This document shows, piece after piece, positions 8,463-16,938 of a DNA stretch of 64,000 bases. Location: positions 30,573 to 94,572 of the forward strand of contig CAYXVF010000008.1 in the NCBI GenBank assembly GCA_964468125.1, in the 5' to 3' direction. Made by a program: the position numbers and the translations under genes. The first letter of the stretch is position 1; the number at the start of each line of letters is the position of its first letter. The stretch is from CAYXVF01 sp964468125 (GTDB lineage: Bacteria > Myxococcota > XYA12-FULL-58-9 > CAYXVF01). Below the pieces are notes generated by a model. The model ran no database searches, was not told the origin of the DNA, and saw only the letters and a list, made by a program, of their open reading frames with translations.

Positions 8463-9734
8463 CTACGCCACTTGCGGCCGCCAAAAACCGTCTTCCGGTG
8501 CCGCGTAGAAAAAGCCCTGGGCGAGGCCGACGCCGAGACCTTCGAGGGTGTCACGCTCTTCGCGAACTTCGATCCCCTCGGCGATCACCTCCGAGCCCAG
8601 GGACTCGGAAACGCGGATCAACGATTCGATGAGAGCCTGCTTCGCACGGTCCGCGTGCACATCGCGGACGAGGGACATGTCGACCTTCAGGTAGTCCGGT
8701 TGCAGGCGCATGATCTGTCCCAGATTCGAGTAGCCGGTTCCGAGATCGTCGATGGCGATGCGAACCCCCCTACTGCGCGGCTTCTCGAGCTTCTGGCGCA
8801 GGAGCTCGTAGTTGCGCACGGCGAATTGCTCCGAGAGCTCGAGCACGAAACGTTCGGGTTCTACGCCCACACCCGCCGCCCGCTGGAGACACGAATCGAG
8901 GTAGTCGTCGTGGAGGAGCGATGGGGTGATGTTGATGAAGAGCGATGAGTTGTCTGGACATTCATTGGCGCGTGCGATGGTGAGATCGATGCAGGACATC
9001 CAGAGCTCGCCGAGCAAGTTGGCGCTGCGCGCGAGATTGAAGAGCTCGCGTGGCGGCTCCATCGGTGTTGCCACGGGACCGCGCGCCAGTGCTTCGTAAC
9101 CACGAACCTTCGCACCATGGAGGTCGACGATCGGCTGAAAGAGGATGCTCAGTCGCTCGTTGACGAGTATGTCGCGCACGTGCTCCCGTGCTCGGTTCAC
9201 CATGCGTCGATCATGAAAGTCCGCCATCCGGCGTGCTTCTTCGATGCTGCGATAGATCAAGCGCTCGGATTGGAGCGATGCGTTCGAGAGCGCCAAGGCG
9301 TAGCCGAGGCGGACGCGCCCCCCGACGCCGAATGGAGCCGTGCGGGCAGCGACGCGCGGTTGCAGCGCGAGCCAGAGCTTCTCCACCACGTCTTCGAGGG
9401 CTTGGGGCGAAAGCGCCCCCCCGCGCGGACCTTCCAAAAAGAGGACGAACTCCTCGCCATAGGGCGCGAGAACCGAGAGGAAATCGTCGGAGCCCGTCAC
9501 GTCGCCGGCGATGTCGACCATTTCATCGGCAAGGCCGCGGAGCAGCTCGTTGTAGGCGCGCCGCCCGAATTCCGCCTCGATGCGATCGAGATCGCTCAGA
9601 TCGACGATCACGACCCCGAGATAGCCCTGGGATTCGAGCAAGACGCGCACATCGTGCACGACCGCGTGAAGCTGCGGGAGGCCGCTCGCCGGGTCGAGCT
9701 CGAAGGTGACCCGTGGTCCACGGTTGTCGCTCAC
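8463..9734 (-). CDS. EAL-domain cyclic-di-GMP phosphodiesterase with degenerate GGDEF
   Basis: About 423 residues. A GTG at 9740 abuts the GGAGGAGG ribosome site, so the next GTG (9734) is the better start. Residues ~15-165 are a GGDEF-like fold in which the signature reads YGEEF instead of GGDEF/GGEEF, so cyclase activity is unlikely. Residues ~190-420 are an EAL domain with intact signatures: YEALAR, the metal-binding Asn in FINITPS, IDDLGTGYSNL, DYLKVD and VIAEGIE. I therefore predict an active phosphodiesterase that lowers cyclic-di-GMP in the cytoplasm, with the N-terminal domain as a possible GTP sensor. It has no transmembrane or PAS segment. It follows the prolyl oligopeptidase gene on the same strand after 89 bases. 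Confidence 0.92.
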   Translation of the reverse strand: MSDNRGPRVTFELDPASGLPQLHAVVHDVRVLLESQGYLGVVIVDLSDLDRIEAEFGRRAYNELLRGLADEMVDIAGDVTGSDDFLSVLAPYGEEFVLFLEGPRGGALSPQALEDVVEKLWLALQPRVAARTAPFGVGGRVRLGYALALSNASLQSERLIYRSIEEARRMADFHDRRMVNRAREHVRDILVNERLSILFQPIVDLHGAKVRGYEALARGPVATPMEPPRELFNLARSANLLGELWMSCIDLTIARANECPDNSSLFINITPSLLHDDYLDSCLQRAAGVGVEPERFVLELSEQFAVRNYELLRQKLEKPRSRGVRIAIDDLGTGYSNLGQIMRLQPDYLKVDMSLVRDVHADRAKQALIESLIRVSESLGSEVIAEGIEVREERDTLEGLGVGLAQGFFYAAPEDGFWRPQVA

Positions 9735-9823
9735 ACCCACCTCCTCCCGAACGCATCGACGCAGGGCCCCTATCCGCTGATTTTAGCGCACCCGCGGGCG
9801 AAGTCCGAACAAATCCGGCTGGC

Positions 9824-11899
9824 CTAGCTCTTGCTGCAGCCTCGCGAGAGCCGTGCGAGGACTTCTTCGTCGTAGCCCAGGTGGTGGAGCAGGAATGCGT
9901 AGCTATCGGCCACTTCAGCGATCTTCTTTTCCGTCGGCACGCCGGCGCCATGACCCGCCTTGGTTTCGATCCGAATAAGGACGGGGCGCGCTCCCGCGTT
10001 CGCGTGTTGCAACGCCGCCGTGAACTTGTAGCTGTGCGCCGGAACCACGCGGTCGTCGTGGTCCGCGGTGATGACCAGCGTCGCCGGGTAGTCCGTGTCC
10101 GCGTTCGTGTTGTGGACCGGCGAATAGGCGCGAAGGGCGCGATAGTGTTCGAGGTCACGTGGGTCGCCGTAGTCTGACCTCCAGGCCCAGCCGATCGTGA
10201 ACTGATCGTAGCGGAGCATGTCCATGACCCCCACCCCGGGCAGTGCCGCCGCGACCAGGTCCGGGCGCTGGGTGACCGTAGCGCCCACTAACAAACCCCC
10301 GTTGGAGCGGCCAGAGATCGCCAATCGCTCCGTGCGGCTATAGCCGTTTTGTTTGAGCCATTCAGCGGCGGCTACAAAATCGTCAAAGACGTTTTGCTTA
10401 CGCGTCAACGTGCCTGCCTCGTGCCAGTCGCGGCCATACTCGCCGCCGCCTCGGAGGTTCGGAATCGCAAGGAGCCCTCCGAGCTCGAACCAGGCGACGA
10501 GCGCAGGAGAGAAACTGGGTGTCAGCGAAACGTTGAAGCCGCCGTAGCCGTAGAGATAGGTCGGCCGCTCACCGTCGAGCTCCGTCTCCCGCGCCTTGCT
10601 GATGAACATGGGAATGCGGGTGCCGTCTTTGCTCGTGTAAAACACCTGCTCGGTTTCAAAGCGCTTCGGATCAAAGCTGACCTCGGGCTGTTTCCACACG
10701 GAGGCTTCGCCGCTCTTCAGATCCAGTCGATAGACCGTGCTCGGTTGGCCGAAGGACTCGAAGGTGAAGAAGGTCTCCTCGGCGTCTCGTTCGCCTCCGA
10801 AGCCCGCCACGGATCCGAGCCCCGGAAGGTCGAAAGCGCCCACGGGCTCGCCTGTGAGGCCAAAACGCCTGATCGAGGCGTGCGCGTCTTCGAGGTAGAC
10901 CGCGTAGATCGTTTCGCCGAAAATCGAAGCGCCCTGCAGCACGTGCTCCGAGTTCGGGAGCACCTCGAGCAGGGCGCTCGGGCTCGACAGATCGGCGCAC
11001 ACGATCCTCCGCAGCGATGCGCCGTCGTCCGTGAGGAGGTAGAAGCGCTCGCCAATATTGTCGATGACACGGTAGTCGAAAGTCCACTGGTCCACCAGTG
11101 GCACGACGAGCCCGTCGGAGAGGCGTTTGACGAAGAGGAGGTTCTTTTCCTCGGTGCCGCGCCAGACGGAGATGACGAGGTAGTCGCCGTCATCGGTCAC
11201 CGAGCCACTGAAGCCCCACTCCGGGTGATCGCGGTCTTCGAAGATCAGCTCGTCTTCGCTCTGCGTGGTGCCGAGTCGGTGAAAATAGAGCTTCTGGTGG
11301 AAGTTTGCGCCCTCGTATTCTTCGCCGTCCTTTGGTGCGTCGTAGCGCGAGTAGTAGAATCCAGTGTCGTCGTGAGCCCAGCTCGCACCTGAGAACTTGC
11401 TCCATTCTAGGCGGTCGTCTGTGTCCTCGCCGCGGTCGACGTCTCGCACGTGCCAGGTGATCCAATCGGAGCCGGAGACGGAGAGGCCGTAGGCGAGCTT
11501 CTTGCCGTCGTGGCTCAGGGAGTAGCGGCTTAGCGATACCGTTCCGTCATTGCTCAGGCTGTTCGGATCCAGGAGAACCTGCGGTCGCGCATCGAGCGAC
11601 GTGGTCCAGTAGAGAACCGATTGATTCTGAAGACCGTCGTTCTTGCTGAAGAAGTAGCGCCCACCCCGCTCGACGGGCAGCCCGTAGCGTTCGTAGTTCC
11701 AGAGCTCGGCGATGCGCACGCGCAGGAGCTCCCGGGTGGGGAGAGATTCCAGGTGAGCAAAGGTCGCGGCGTTTTGGTCGCGTACCCACGCGCGTGTGTC
11801 TTCCGAGTCGAGGTCCTCGAGCCAGCGATAGGGATCCGCGACCTCCTCGCCGTGGTAGCGTTCGACGACGTCGCCGCGGTGGGTTACGGGCACGCGCAT
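9824..11899 (-). CDS. Prolyl oligopeptidase (S9A family)
   Basis: 691 residues, the usual length for S9A enzymes. Residues ~1-70 are the N-terminal segment (VADPYRWLEDLDSEDTRAWV is diagnostic), ~75-410 the seven-bladed propeller, and ~430-690 the alpha/beta-hydrolase domain. The nucleophile is Ser532 in SGRSNGGLL; the Asp lies in ADHDDRVVP and the His in AGHGAGVPT. The enzyme cleaves short peptides after proline. No signal peptide is visible, so it is cytoplasmic unless exported by a non-classical route; several bacterial relatives are periplasmic. It is divergent from clpP with ~160 bases between, and upstream of the EAL gene in the same direction. Confidence 0.95.
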   Translation of the reverse strand: MRVPVTHRGDVVERYHGEEVADPYRWLEDLDSEDTRAWVRDQNAATFAHLESLPTRELLRVRIAELWNYERYGLPVERGGRYFFSKNDGLQNQSVLYWTTSLDARPQVLLDPNSLSNDGTVSLSRYSLSHDGKKLAYGLSVSGSDWITWHVRDVDRGEDTDDRLEWSKFSGASWAHDDTGFYYSRYDAPKDGEEYEGANFHQKLYFHRLGTTQSEDELIFEDRDHPEWGFSGSVTDDGDYLVISVWRGTEEKNLLFVKRLSDGLVVPLVDQWTFDYRVIDNIGERFYLLTDDGASLRRIVCADLSSPSALLEVLPNSEHVLQGASIFGETIYAVYLEDAHASIRRFGLTGEPVGAFDLPGLGSVAGFGGERDAEETFFTFESFGQPSTVYRLDLKSGEASVWKQPEVSFDPKRFETEQVFYTSKDGTRIPMFISKARETELDGERPTYLYGYGGFNVSLTPSFSPALVAWFELGGLLAIPNLRGGGEYGRDWHEAGTLTRKQNVFDDFVAAAEWLKQNGYSRTERLAISGRSNGGLLVGATVTQRPDLVAAALPGVGVMDMLRYDQFTIGWAWRSDYGDPRDLEHYRALRAYSPVHNTNADTDYPATLVITADHDDRVVPAHSYKFTAALQHANAGARPVLIRIETKAGHGAGVPTEKKIAEVADSYAFLLHHLGYDEEVLARLSRGCSKS

Positions 11900-11995
11900 T
11901 CGATCAAAGAAACCCGGTGTGTCCCGGCTGTCAACGCGTTCGATTTGCTTTTGCCGGAGGCGAGAGGGCGACTTATCTTCTTGAGAGCCCGGGCT

Positions 11996-12024
11996 TTGAC
12001 TGGTCTCCGCGCAGGCGATAGCGT
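11996..12024 (+). promoter_or_regulatory. Candidate sigma70-type promoter for clpP
   Basis: TTGACT, a 17-base spacer and TAGCGT lie about 40 bases before the clpP ATG. The -35 is near consensus; the -10 matches only in part. A GGAG ribosome site follows at 12053-12056. Confidence 0.35.
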
Positions 12025-12062
12025 CTTAGGCCTACGGGACATTTCCCTATCCGGAGAAGCGG

Positions 12063-12638
12063 ATGAGCTACCTGCACTTGGAAGACGAAATCGACAAGAA
12101 GCTGCTGGACCAGCGGAGGATCATGCTCTCCGAGCCGGTCTCCTCGCGTTCCGCCACGGACATCGTGCGCCGCCTGCTCTACTTGGAGGGCGAAGAGCCC
12201 GGCAAGCCGATCCTCTTCATCATCAACTCCCCAGGAGGCTCGGTGGACGCGGGCTTTGCGATCTGGGACCAGATCGAGATGATCCAGTCGCCGGTCACGA
12301 CGCTCGTCACCGGCCTCGCCGCGTCGATGGGCTCGGTCCTGAGCCTGGCTGCGGCCCCGGGTCGTCGCTTTGCGACGCCGAACGCGCGCATCATGATTCA
12401 CCAGCCGTCGATCTCCGGCGCCATGGAGGGGCAAGCGACCGACCTCGAGATCCAAGCGAAGGAGATCCTCCGCACCCGCGACCGCCTGATCGATCTCTAC
12501 GTCAAGGCCACCGGTCGTACGACCGACGAGATCGCGCAGGCGCTCGATCGCGACAAGTGGATGGGCGCGCAAGAAGCCAAGGACTATGGTCTCCTAGACG
12601 CGGTCGTGAACAGCTACGGTGACCTCGGTGGCCTCTGA
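12063..12638 (+). CDS. clpP: ATP-dependent Clp protease proteolytic subunit
   Basis: 191 residues, standard ClpP length. Catalytic residues are visible as Ser88 (GLAASMGS), His113 (MIHQP) and Asp164 (DRDKWM). The N-terminal loop is short, so no long propeptide is present. ClpP forms a tetradecameric barrel that degrades substrates delivered by ClpX or ClpA. No clpX, tig or lon is adjacent: the next gene is a convergent cytochrome 20 bases away. This monocistronic setting, and the GLAASMGS motif instead of the more common GQAASMGA, suggest a secondary ClpP paralog, although the rest of the genome is not seen. A ribosome site (CCGGAGAAG) precedes the ATG. Confidence 0.94.
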   Translation: MSYLHLEDEIDKKLLDQRRIMLSEPVSSRSATDIVRRLLYLEGEEPGKPILFIINSPGGSVDAGFAIWDQIEMIQSPVTTLVTGLAASMGSVLSLAAAPGRRFATPNARIMIHQPSISGAMEGQATDLEIQAKEILRTRDRLIDLYVKATGRTTDEIAQALDRDKWMGAQEAKDYGLLDAVVNSYGDLGGL

Positions 12639-12658
12639 GGGCCACGGACAGGTTCCGG

Positions 12659-13291
12659 TCAGGAATCCTCGGGGCAGGGCATGCCCGCAACACCCCAACG
12701 CAGCACGTCGTTGATGTGATCCTGGAGCGTTCGGGGCGCCGGTTCTCGGTTGCCGCCCGGGTTCCAGCCCCAATGCAAGATGCGGTCGTGGCCGAGGTGC
12801 TCGGCGACCTGACGATAGGTGCGGTTGCCGTTGCGCTCGCGGTCGCGGAGCTGCTCGCAGATCTCCTGCGAGCCCTTGCCGTACCAGTCCGCCTCCACTG
12901 GCGCCAAGCGCCAGGCGCCGGCGACGTGGGGCGCGGCGTGCGGCGTGGCGTTGTCCCGCTCCGTCGCGGTGGAGTTCACGTGGCAGGTGCCGCAGAGCAA
13001 TCCGGTCTCCGAGCCGATCCGGCTGGCTCCGGCGTACACGTTCATCCCGTGGGGACGCGGCTCGCCGTAGCTCGGACCGGACCACATCGGCCGTTCACGC
13101 TCTCCGATGTGGCAGTTCGCGCAGCGCGGGTGCGATGTGACCTCGAAGATCCGGGCCCAGGCTTCGAGTCCCTGCGCCCGCGAAACCGAGCCCTTCCGCG
13201 GCTCCTCGTAGGTCAGCGCGCTCTCCGGCGCCTCGGCGGCTGCGATCGACACGGTTCCCAGAAGGACCAGGCCAGCGACAATCAGTCTCAT
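12659..13291 (-). CDS. Periplasmic di-heme cytochrome c linked to the molybdenum hydroxylase
   Basis: 210 residues with a Sec signal peptide (MRLIVAGLVLLG...AAAE). Two CXXCH heme-binding motifs are present, CANCH at ~57-61 and CGTCH at ~99-103, with further His residues (HGM, HAAPH, HDR) available as axial ligands. The second half has no heme motif. Its start overlaps the stop of the upstream large-subunit gene by 4 bases, so it is translationally coupled to it. By analogy with other IorAB-type enzymes that pass electrons to c-type cytochromes, I infer that it is the electron acceptor carrying electrons toward the respiratory chain. The annotation as cytochrome is strong; the redox partner role is inference from the coupling. 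Confidence 0.88.
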   Translation of the reverse strand: MRLIVAGLVLLGTVSIAAAEAPESALTYEEPRKGSVSRAQGLEAWARIFEVTSHPRCANCHIGERERPMWSGPSYGEPRPHGMNVYAGASRIGSETGLLCGTCHVNSTATERDNATPHAAPHVAGAWRLAPVEADWYGKGSQEICEQLRDRERNGNRTYRQVAEHLGHDRILHWGWNPGGNREPAPRTLQDHINDVLRWGVAGMPCPEDS

Positions 13292-15567
13292 ACAAATCTC
13301 ACGCTCTTGTTGAAGGGCATCTCGCGAAGGCGTTTTCCCGTCGCCGCGTAGATCGCGTTGGCGAGGGCCGGAGCCGCCGGAGGCAGGCCAGGCTCGCCAA
13401 TGCCCCGAATCTTCGGATTGTTCTCCAGTGCAACCGTCGTGATCTCCGGCGCCTGGTGCAGTCGCATGCCCTCGTGCGCATGGTAATTGGTCTGCTGAGT
13501 GGCGTAGTTCTCAAAGGTGAGCTCGCAGTTCATCGCGTGGCCGAGCCCGTAGATCAACGCGCCGGTCATCTGAGCCTCGACATTGACCGGGTCGAGCACG
13601 CGGCCCACGTCGACCACCAGGAACGCGCGCTCGATCTTGATCGCTCCGTCCACGAGCGACACATCGACAACCTCGGCAGCGGGGACGCCGTGTGAGTGCA
13701 CGAAAGCGAGCCCCCGACCTCGGCCTGGCTCAGGCTTTGAGCCGTTCCAGCTCGCGATTTCGCCGAGCTTCTCGAGCACCTTGCGCGAGGTGTCGTCGAG
13801 GCAGAGGCGAATGCGCTCTTCCAAGGGATCGGCGCCCGCCTTTTCGATGAGCTCGTCGAGGAAGCACTCGTGAAAAAAGCCGTTGCTGTTCGCTCCAGGC
13901 GCGCGCCAGGAGCTCGTCGGAACCATCTCCTCCGCCGCGTAGCCGGTGACACGATAGTGCGGAATCGCAAATGGCTGGTCCCAGGCCCCCATCACGATCG
14001 TCGCGTCCGGACCGGGCGGCGCCTGCCAGATGCGCCCAAACCAGGAGCGCATCATCGCCGTAGAGCTCGACGACAGATCGAGGCTTTCCACCTTGCCGTC
14101 TTTGACCGTCCCCCGAACGCGAGCGAGATGCATCGGCCGGGGATAGTCGTGGGTCATGTCTTCTTCCCGCGACCAGGTCATCTTGACCGGGGTGCCCTTC
14201 ATCAGCATCGCGGTTTCGACCGCCTGCAGCACGTAGGTGTCTTCGAGTCGTCGCCCGAAGCTGCCGCCGATCGGTTGGTTGTAGACAAACACCGCTTCGA
14301 GTGGCAGGCCCGTGAGCTTCGCTACGTGCTCCTGAACGAAGCCTGGAATCTGCGTGCCCGTCCACACTTGCACCTGGTCGTCCAGAACGAGCACCGTCGC
14401 GTTCATCGGCTCCATGGGGGCGTGCGACAGAAACGGGGCGCGGTACTCGGCCTCCAAGAGCTCCCCTTCCGCCTGAGCGCTCTCGACGTCGCCGTCGTCG
14501 AGCAGGCGGCTGTCCTGAAAGGCGTCGTTGTCGACCGCCTCTTCCAGTCTTCGCCACATCTCTGCGGAGGTTGCGGGGTAGGGCGCAGCCCCCCACTCGA
14601 AGGAAATCGCGTTCGCCGCCTGGAAGGCGCGCCACGTATTGTCCGCAATGACCGCGACCCCGTTTTTGATCGGCGCGATCTTCTTCACCCCGCGCATCTT
14701 CTCCGCAGCCGATGCGTCATAGCTCTTCATCTCGCCGCCGAGTCCCGGGTTCGTCCGCACAGTCGCGTAGAGCATCCCGTCGAAGCGCAGGTCGATGCCG
14801 TAGGATTGGGTGCCCGTGGACTTTGCCAGCATGTCTGTGCGGCGGAACTTCTTGCCGAGATAGCGCCACTGGCTGGGAGGCCGGAGCGCGACGTCTGAGA
14901 CCGGGGAAATCTGCGCTGCCCTCTCGGCGAGCTCTTCGTAAGGCACGCGCGTACCGTCGGGGAGCAGGACCGCGCCGTTTTCCGTTTTCAGCTGCGCAAC
15001 GGGAACCCCGTGCAGCTGCGAGGCCGCCTTCTTGAGCGTTTCGCGCGCGACCGCTCCCGCCTCGCGCATGCGAACGAACATGTCCGGCACGGTCATCGAT
15101 CCACCGGTCATCTGAATGCCGACCTGCCGCAGCGGATGGTACATCAGGGAGCGAACCGTCTCAGCCGTCCAGCCCGTGTTGTACCCGGGAAAGGGTGCCG
15201 CTCCTTCGACGAACGCACTGTTGTAATACGCGGGGGCCGGCGGCCCGGGGTCGAGCTTGACGGCGTGCGGGTCCACGTCGAGCTCTTCGGCGATGAGATG
15301 CGCCTGCATCGAGAATGCGCCCTGCCCTTTGTCTGCACGGGGCGTGATCAGCGTTACGCCGTCCTTCGTGATCTTGACGAAGGGCGTGATCGCCGCCTCC
15401 CCGTCGCCGAGGGTCGCAAGTAGCGGGTTCGGGTGTGGTCGGCGGACTCTGTAGATTCCAAACGCCACTCCGCCCACCACCGCACCGGAGCCGATCAGGA
15501 ACGCGCGGCGCGCGATTCCGCTCTTCTTCGTTGTCTTCTCGGGTTGCTCGTCGTTCTTCTCGCTCAC
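13288..15567 (-). CDS. iorB: Isoquinoline 1-oxidoreductase-type molybdopterin large subunit
   Basis: 759 residues from GTG 15567. Residues ~18-42 form a Tat signal (ARRAFLIGSGAVVGG), so the folded enzyme is exported with its cofactor. The remainder matches the molybdopterin-binding (beta) subunit of IorAB/aldehyde-oxidase-type hydroxylases, including IGGSFGRRLEDTYV for cofactor binding and GIGEPGLPP with the expected catalytic Glu near the C-terminus. The enzyme family hydroxylates N-heterocycles or oxidises aldehydes; the substrate cannot be read from sequence. The gene sits 4 bases after the [2Fe-2S] subunit gene and overlaps the cytochrome gene by 4 bases, forming a three-gene operon. No cofactor maturation gene (XdhC-like) is in the window. 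Confidence 0.93.
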   Translation of the reverse strand: MSEKNDEQPEKTTKKSGIARRAFLIGSGAVVGGVAFGIYRVRRPHPNPLLATLGDGEAAITPFVKITKDGVTLITPRADKGQGAFSMQAHLIAEELDVDPHAVKLDPGPPAPAYYNSAFVEGAAPFPGYNTGWTAETVRSLMYHPLRQVGIQMTGGSMTVPDMFVRMREAGAVARETLKKAASQLHGVPVAQLKTENGAVLLPDGTRVPYEELAERAAQISPVSDVALRPPSQWRYLGKKFRRTDMLAKSTGTQSYGIDLRFDGMLYATVRTNPGLGGEMKSYDASAAEKMRGVKKIAPIKNGVAVIADNTWRAFQAANAISFEWGAAPYPATSAEMWRRLEEAVDNDAFQDSRLLDDGDVESAQAEGELLEAEYRAPFLSHAPMEPMNATVLVLDDQVQVWTGTQIPGFVQEHVAKLTGLPLEAVFVYNQPIGGSFGRRLEDTYVLQAVETAMLMKGTPVKMTWSREEDMTHDYPRPMHLARVRGTVKDGKVESLDLSSSSTAMMRSWFGRIWQAPPGPDATIVMGAWDQPFAIPHYRVTGYAAEEMVPTSSWRAPGANSNGFFHECFLDELIEKAGADPLEERIRLCLDDTSRKVLEKLGEIASWNGSKPEPGRGRGLAFVHSHGVPAAEVVDVSLVDGAIKIERAFLVVDVGRVLDPVNVEAQMTGALIYGLGHAMNCELTFENYATQQTNYHAHEGMRLHQAPEITTVALENNPKIRGIGEPGLPPAAPALANAIYAATGKRLREMPFNKSVRFV

Positions 15568-15571
15568 GGGG

Positions 15572-16045
15572 TCAACCTTCCTTCGGGGCCTTCGCCTGAA
15601 GTTTCTTCGCCGCCAATTTCACGGCGCTTCGAATGCGAGGGTAGGTACCGCAGCGACACAGATTGGCGGAAAGCGCTCGGTCGATCTGCTCGTCACTCGG
15701 CTTGGGGTTGGTCTTCAAGAAGAACGCCGCCTGCATCATCTGACCCGGTTGGCAGTAGCCACACTGGGCGACTTGTTCCTCGAGCCACGCCTCCTGGACC
15801 GCGTGCATGGCGTCCGGGGTTCCGATGCCTTCGATCGTCGTAACCTCGCCGCTGACCTCACCGACGGCGAGCTGGCAGGAGCGCACGGCAACGCCGTTGA
15901 CGTGCACCGTGCAGGCGCCGCACTGGGCGATGCCGCAGCCGTATTTGGGACCCGTGATCCCGAGCTCGTCGCGAAGCACCCACAACAGGGGCATCTCCTC
16001 CTCGACGTCGACGTCGTAGACCCCGCCGTTGACAGTCAGCTTCAT
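15572..16045 (-). CDS. iorA: Isoquinoline 1-oxidoreductase-type [2Fe-2S] small subunit
   Basis: 157 residues, the usual length for this subunit. The plant-type cluster ligands are in YGCGIAQCGACTVH plus a downstream Cys (RSCQL), and the second, C-terminal cluster is in QCGYCQPG and LCRCGTY. It passes electrons from the molybdenum site of the large subunit to an acceptor, here probably the di-heme cytochrome encoded last in the operon. It has no signal peptide and would travel with the Tat-exported large subunit. A strong GAGGAGG ribosome site precedes the ATG. It is the first gene of the operon; the 184 bases upstream should hold its promoter, where I could not pick a convincing -35/-10 pair. 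Confidence 0.94.
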   Translation of the reverse strand: MKLTVNGGVYDVDVEEEMPLLWVLRDELGITGPKYGCGIAQCGACTVHVNGVAVRSCQLAVGEVSGEVTTIEGIGTPDAMHAVQEAWLEEQVAQCGYCQPGQMMQAAFFLKTNPKPSDEQIDRALSANLCRCGTYPRIRSAVKLAAKKLQAKAPKEG

Positions 16046-16229
16046 GGAAGACCCTCCTCACGCGTTTGAGCGAAATTAGGACAGCACGTCGGAGTTCGCT
16101 AGCGGGCGAGAGTGTTCGCCGATGAAAACGAGCCCTTTGGCGCGATAGGCTGGCGTTTTGTCGCTGTTTGCGGCCTGGGATGGATGGGCGCGGACGCCTC
16201 CGGGTTGCGAATGGCAAGAAACGAGGCGG

Positions 16230-16511
16230 TCAATCATCGTCTCGCGCGCGTCGGGCCTGGGCACCGCCGCCGACTACCCCCAGATCGATGAGTGCTGCGA
16301 GAAGAACCATTGCGAAGTACCACCCCTCGACGGACCCGTTCCATTGAATGGCGGCGGCGTAGGCCAAGGTGGTGGTGGGGAGGAGGAAGAAACCCAGCAC
16401 CGGCCAAAAGGTGGTTTCGTACGCTTCGCCGATGAAATCGCTGAAGATCACGAGGAAAATGATCACGAAACGCGGTGCCGCCAGGGCGATCAGGGCAAGT
16501 AGGCAGGGCAT
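16230..16511 (-). CDS. Small integral membrane protein
   Basis: 93 residues with three predicted membrane segments: ~2-23 (very hydrophobic, ALIALAAPRFVIIFLVIF), ~34-55 and ~63-82. It ends in a charged tail (QARRARDDD) likely in the cytoplasm. No known motif is seen. Small three-helix membrane proteins of this kind are widespread among myxobacteria and their function is undefined. Its start is divergent from the STAS gene, with an inverted repeat between the two. Confidence 0.7.
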   Translation of the reverse strand: MPCLLALIALAAPRFVIIFLVIFSDFIGEAYETTFWPVLGFFLLPTTTLAYAAAIQWNGSVEGWYFAMVLLAALIDLGVVGGGAQARRARDDD

Positions 16512-16544
16512 GAAGCGGTCTCTCAGTACGTTTGCGGCTTAAGC

Positions 16545-16580
16545 CCGTTTGTGACACGTTTTGTGAGTGCGTCCAAACGG
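16545..16580. promoter_or_regulatory. Inverted repeat CCGTTTG-N22-CAAACGG, candidate operator
   Basis: A perfect 7-bp inverted repeat lies in the short divergent region between the membrane-protein gene and the STAS gene. Its spacer contains two direct copies of a GTTT(T)GTGA element (near 16547 and 16558). The position is compatible with control of either gene; the binding protein is unknown. Confidence 0.35.
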
Positions 16581-16598
16581 TCGCGCGGTGGAGCCGAA

Positions 16599-16925
16599 AT
16601 GACCGACGAAATCGTCCTCTACACCATGCCCGGACCCAGTGTCGTTCAGGATGAGGATGTGAAACAGCTGCAGGCCGCGCTCGATGAGCTCGTGCGTGGC
16701 CGCGTGAGCGCAAAGATCGCCATCGACTGCAGCAACACCCACTACGTGAGCAGTCGCGTTTTGGGTCTGCTGGTCTCCTTTTGCACCGACGTCAAAGATG
16801 CCGGGGGCAAGGTCGTCCTTTACGGCGTGACGCCAGCGACCGAGCGGGTCTTGAACGTGACTCGCCTCAGCACGCTGCTGACCGTGTGCGAGAATGAAGC
16901 CGAGGCGCGCAGTCGCTTGAGCTGA
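16599..16925 (+). CDS. STAS-domain anti-sigma-factor antagonist-like protein
   Basis: 108 residues from ATG 16599, which has GGTGGAG upstream; an in-frame GTG at 16551 would add 16 unlikely residues. The protein is one STAS domain: strand IVLYTMPG, helix VKQLQAALDELV, strand KIAIDCSNT, then THYVSSRVLGLLVSF, where the Ser pair corresponds to the phosphorylated Ser position of SpoIIAA/RsbV. In partner switching, the dephosphorylated form binds the kinase/anti-sigma. Thirteen bases downstream lies a protein containing both the phosphatase and the kinase domain, so the two are likely a self-contained switch. No sigma factor is adjacent; the output is unknown. Confidence 0.88.
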   Translation: MTDEIVLYTMPGPSVVQDEDVKQLQAALDELVRGRVSAKIAIDCSNTHYVSSRVLGLLVSFCTDVKDAGGKVVLYGVTPATERVLNVTRLSTLLTVCENEAEARSRLS

Positions 16926-16938
16926 CCTCGGGCGCCCT

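Noticed and set aside
8006..8554. Minus-strand open frames that read through the N gap
   Set aside because: They contain undetermined residues and vanish when the false gap is removed; the plus-strand small ORF is the coherent reading.
11621..12622. A 333-codon plus-strand frame covering clpP and part of the oligopeptidase
   Set aside because: It overlaps both genes in other frames; no ribosome site and no domain.
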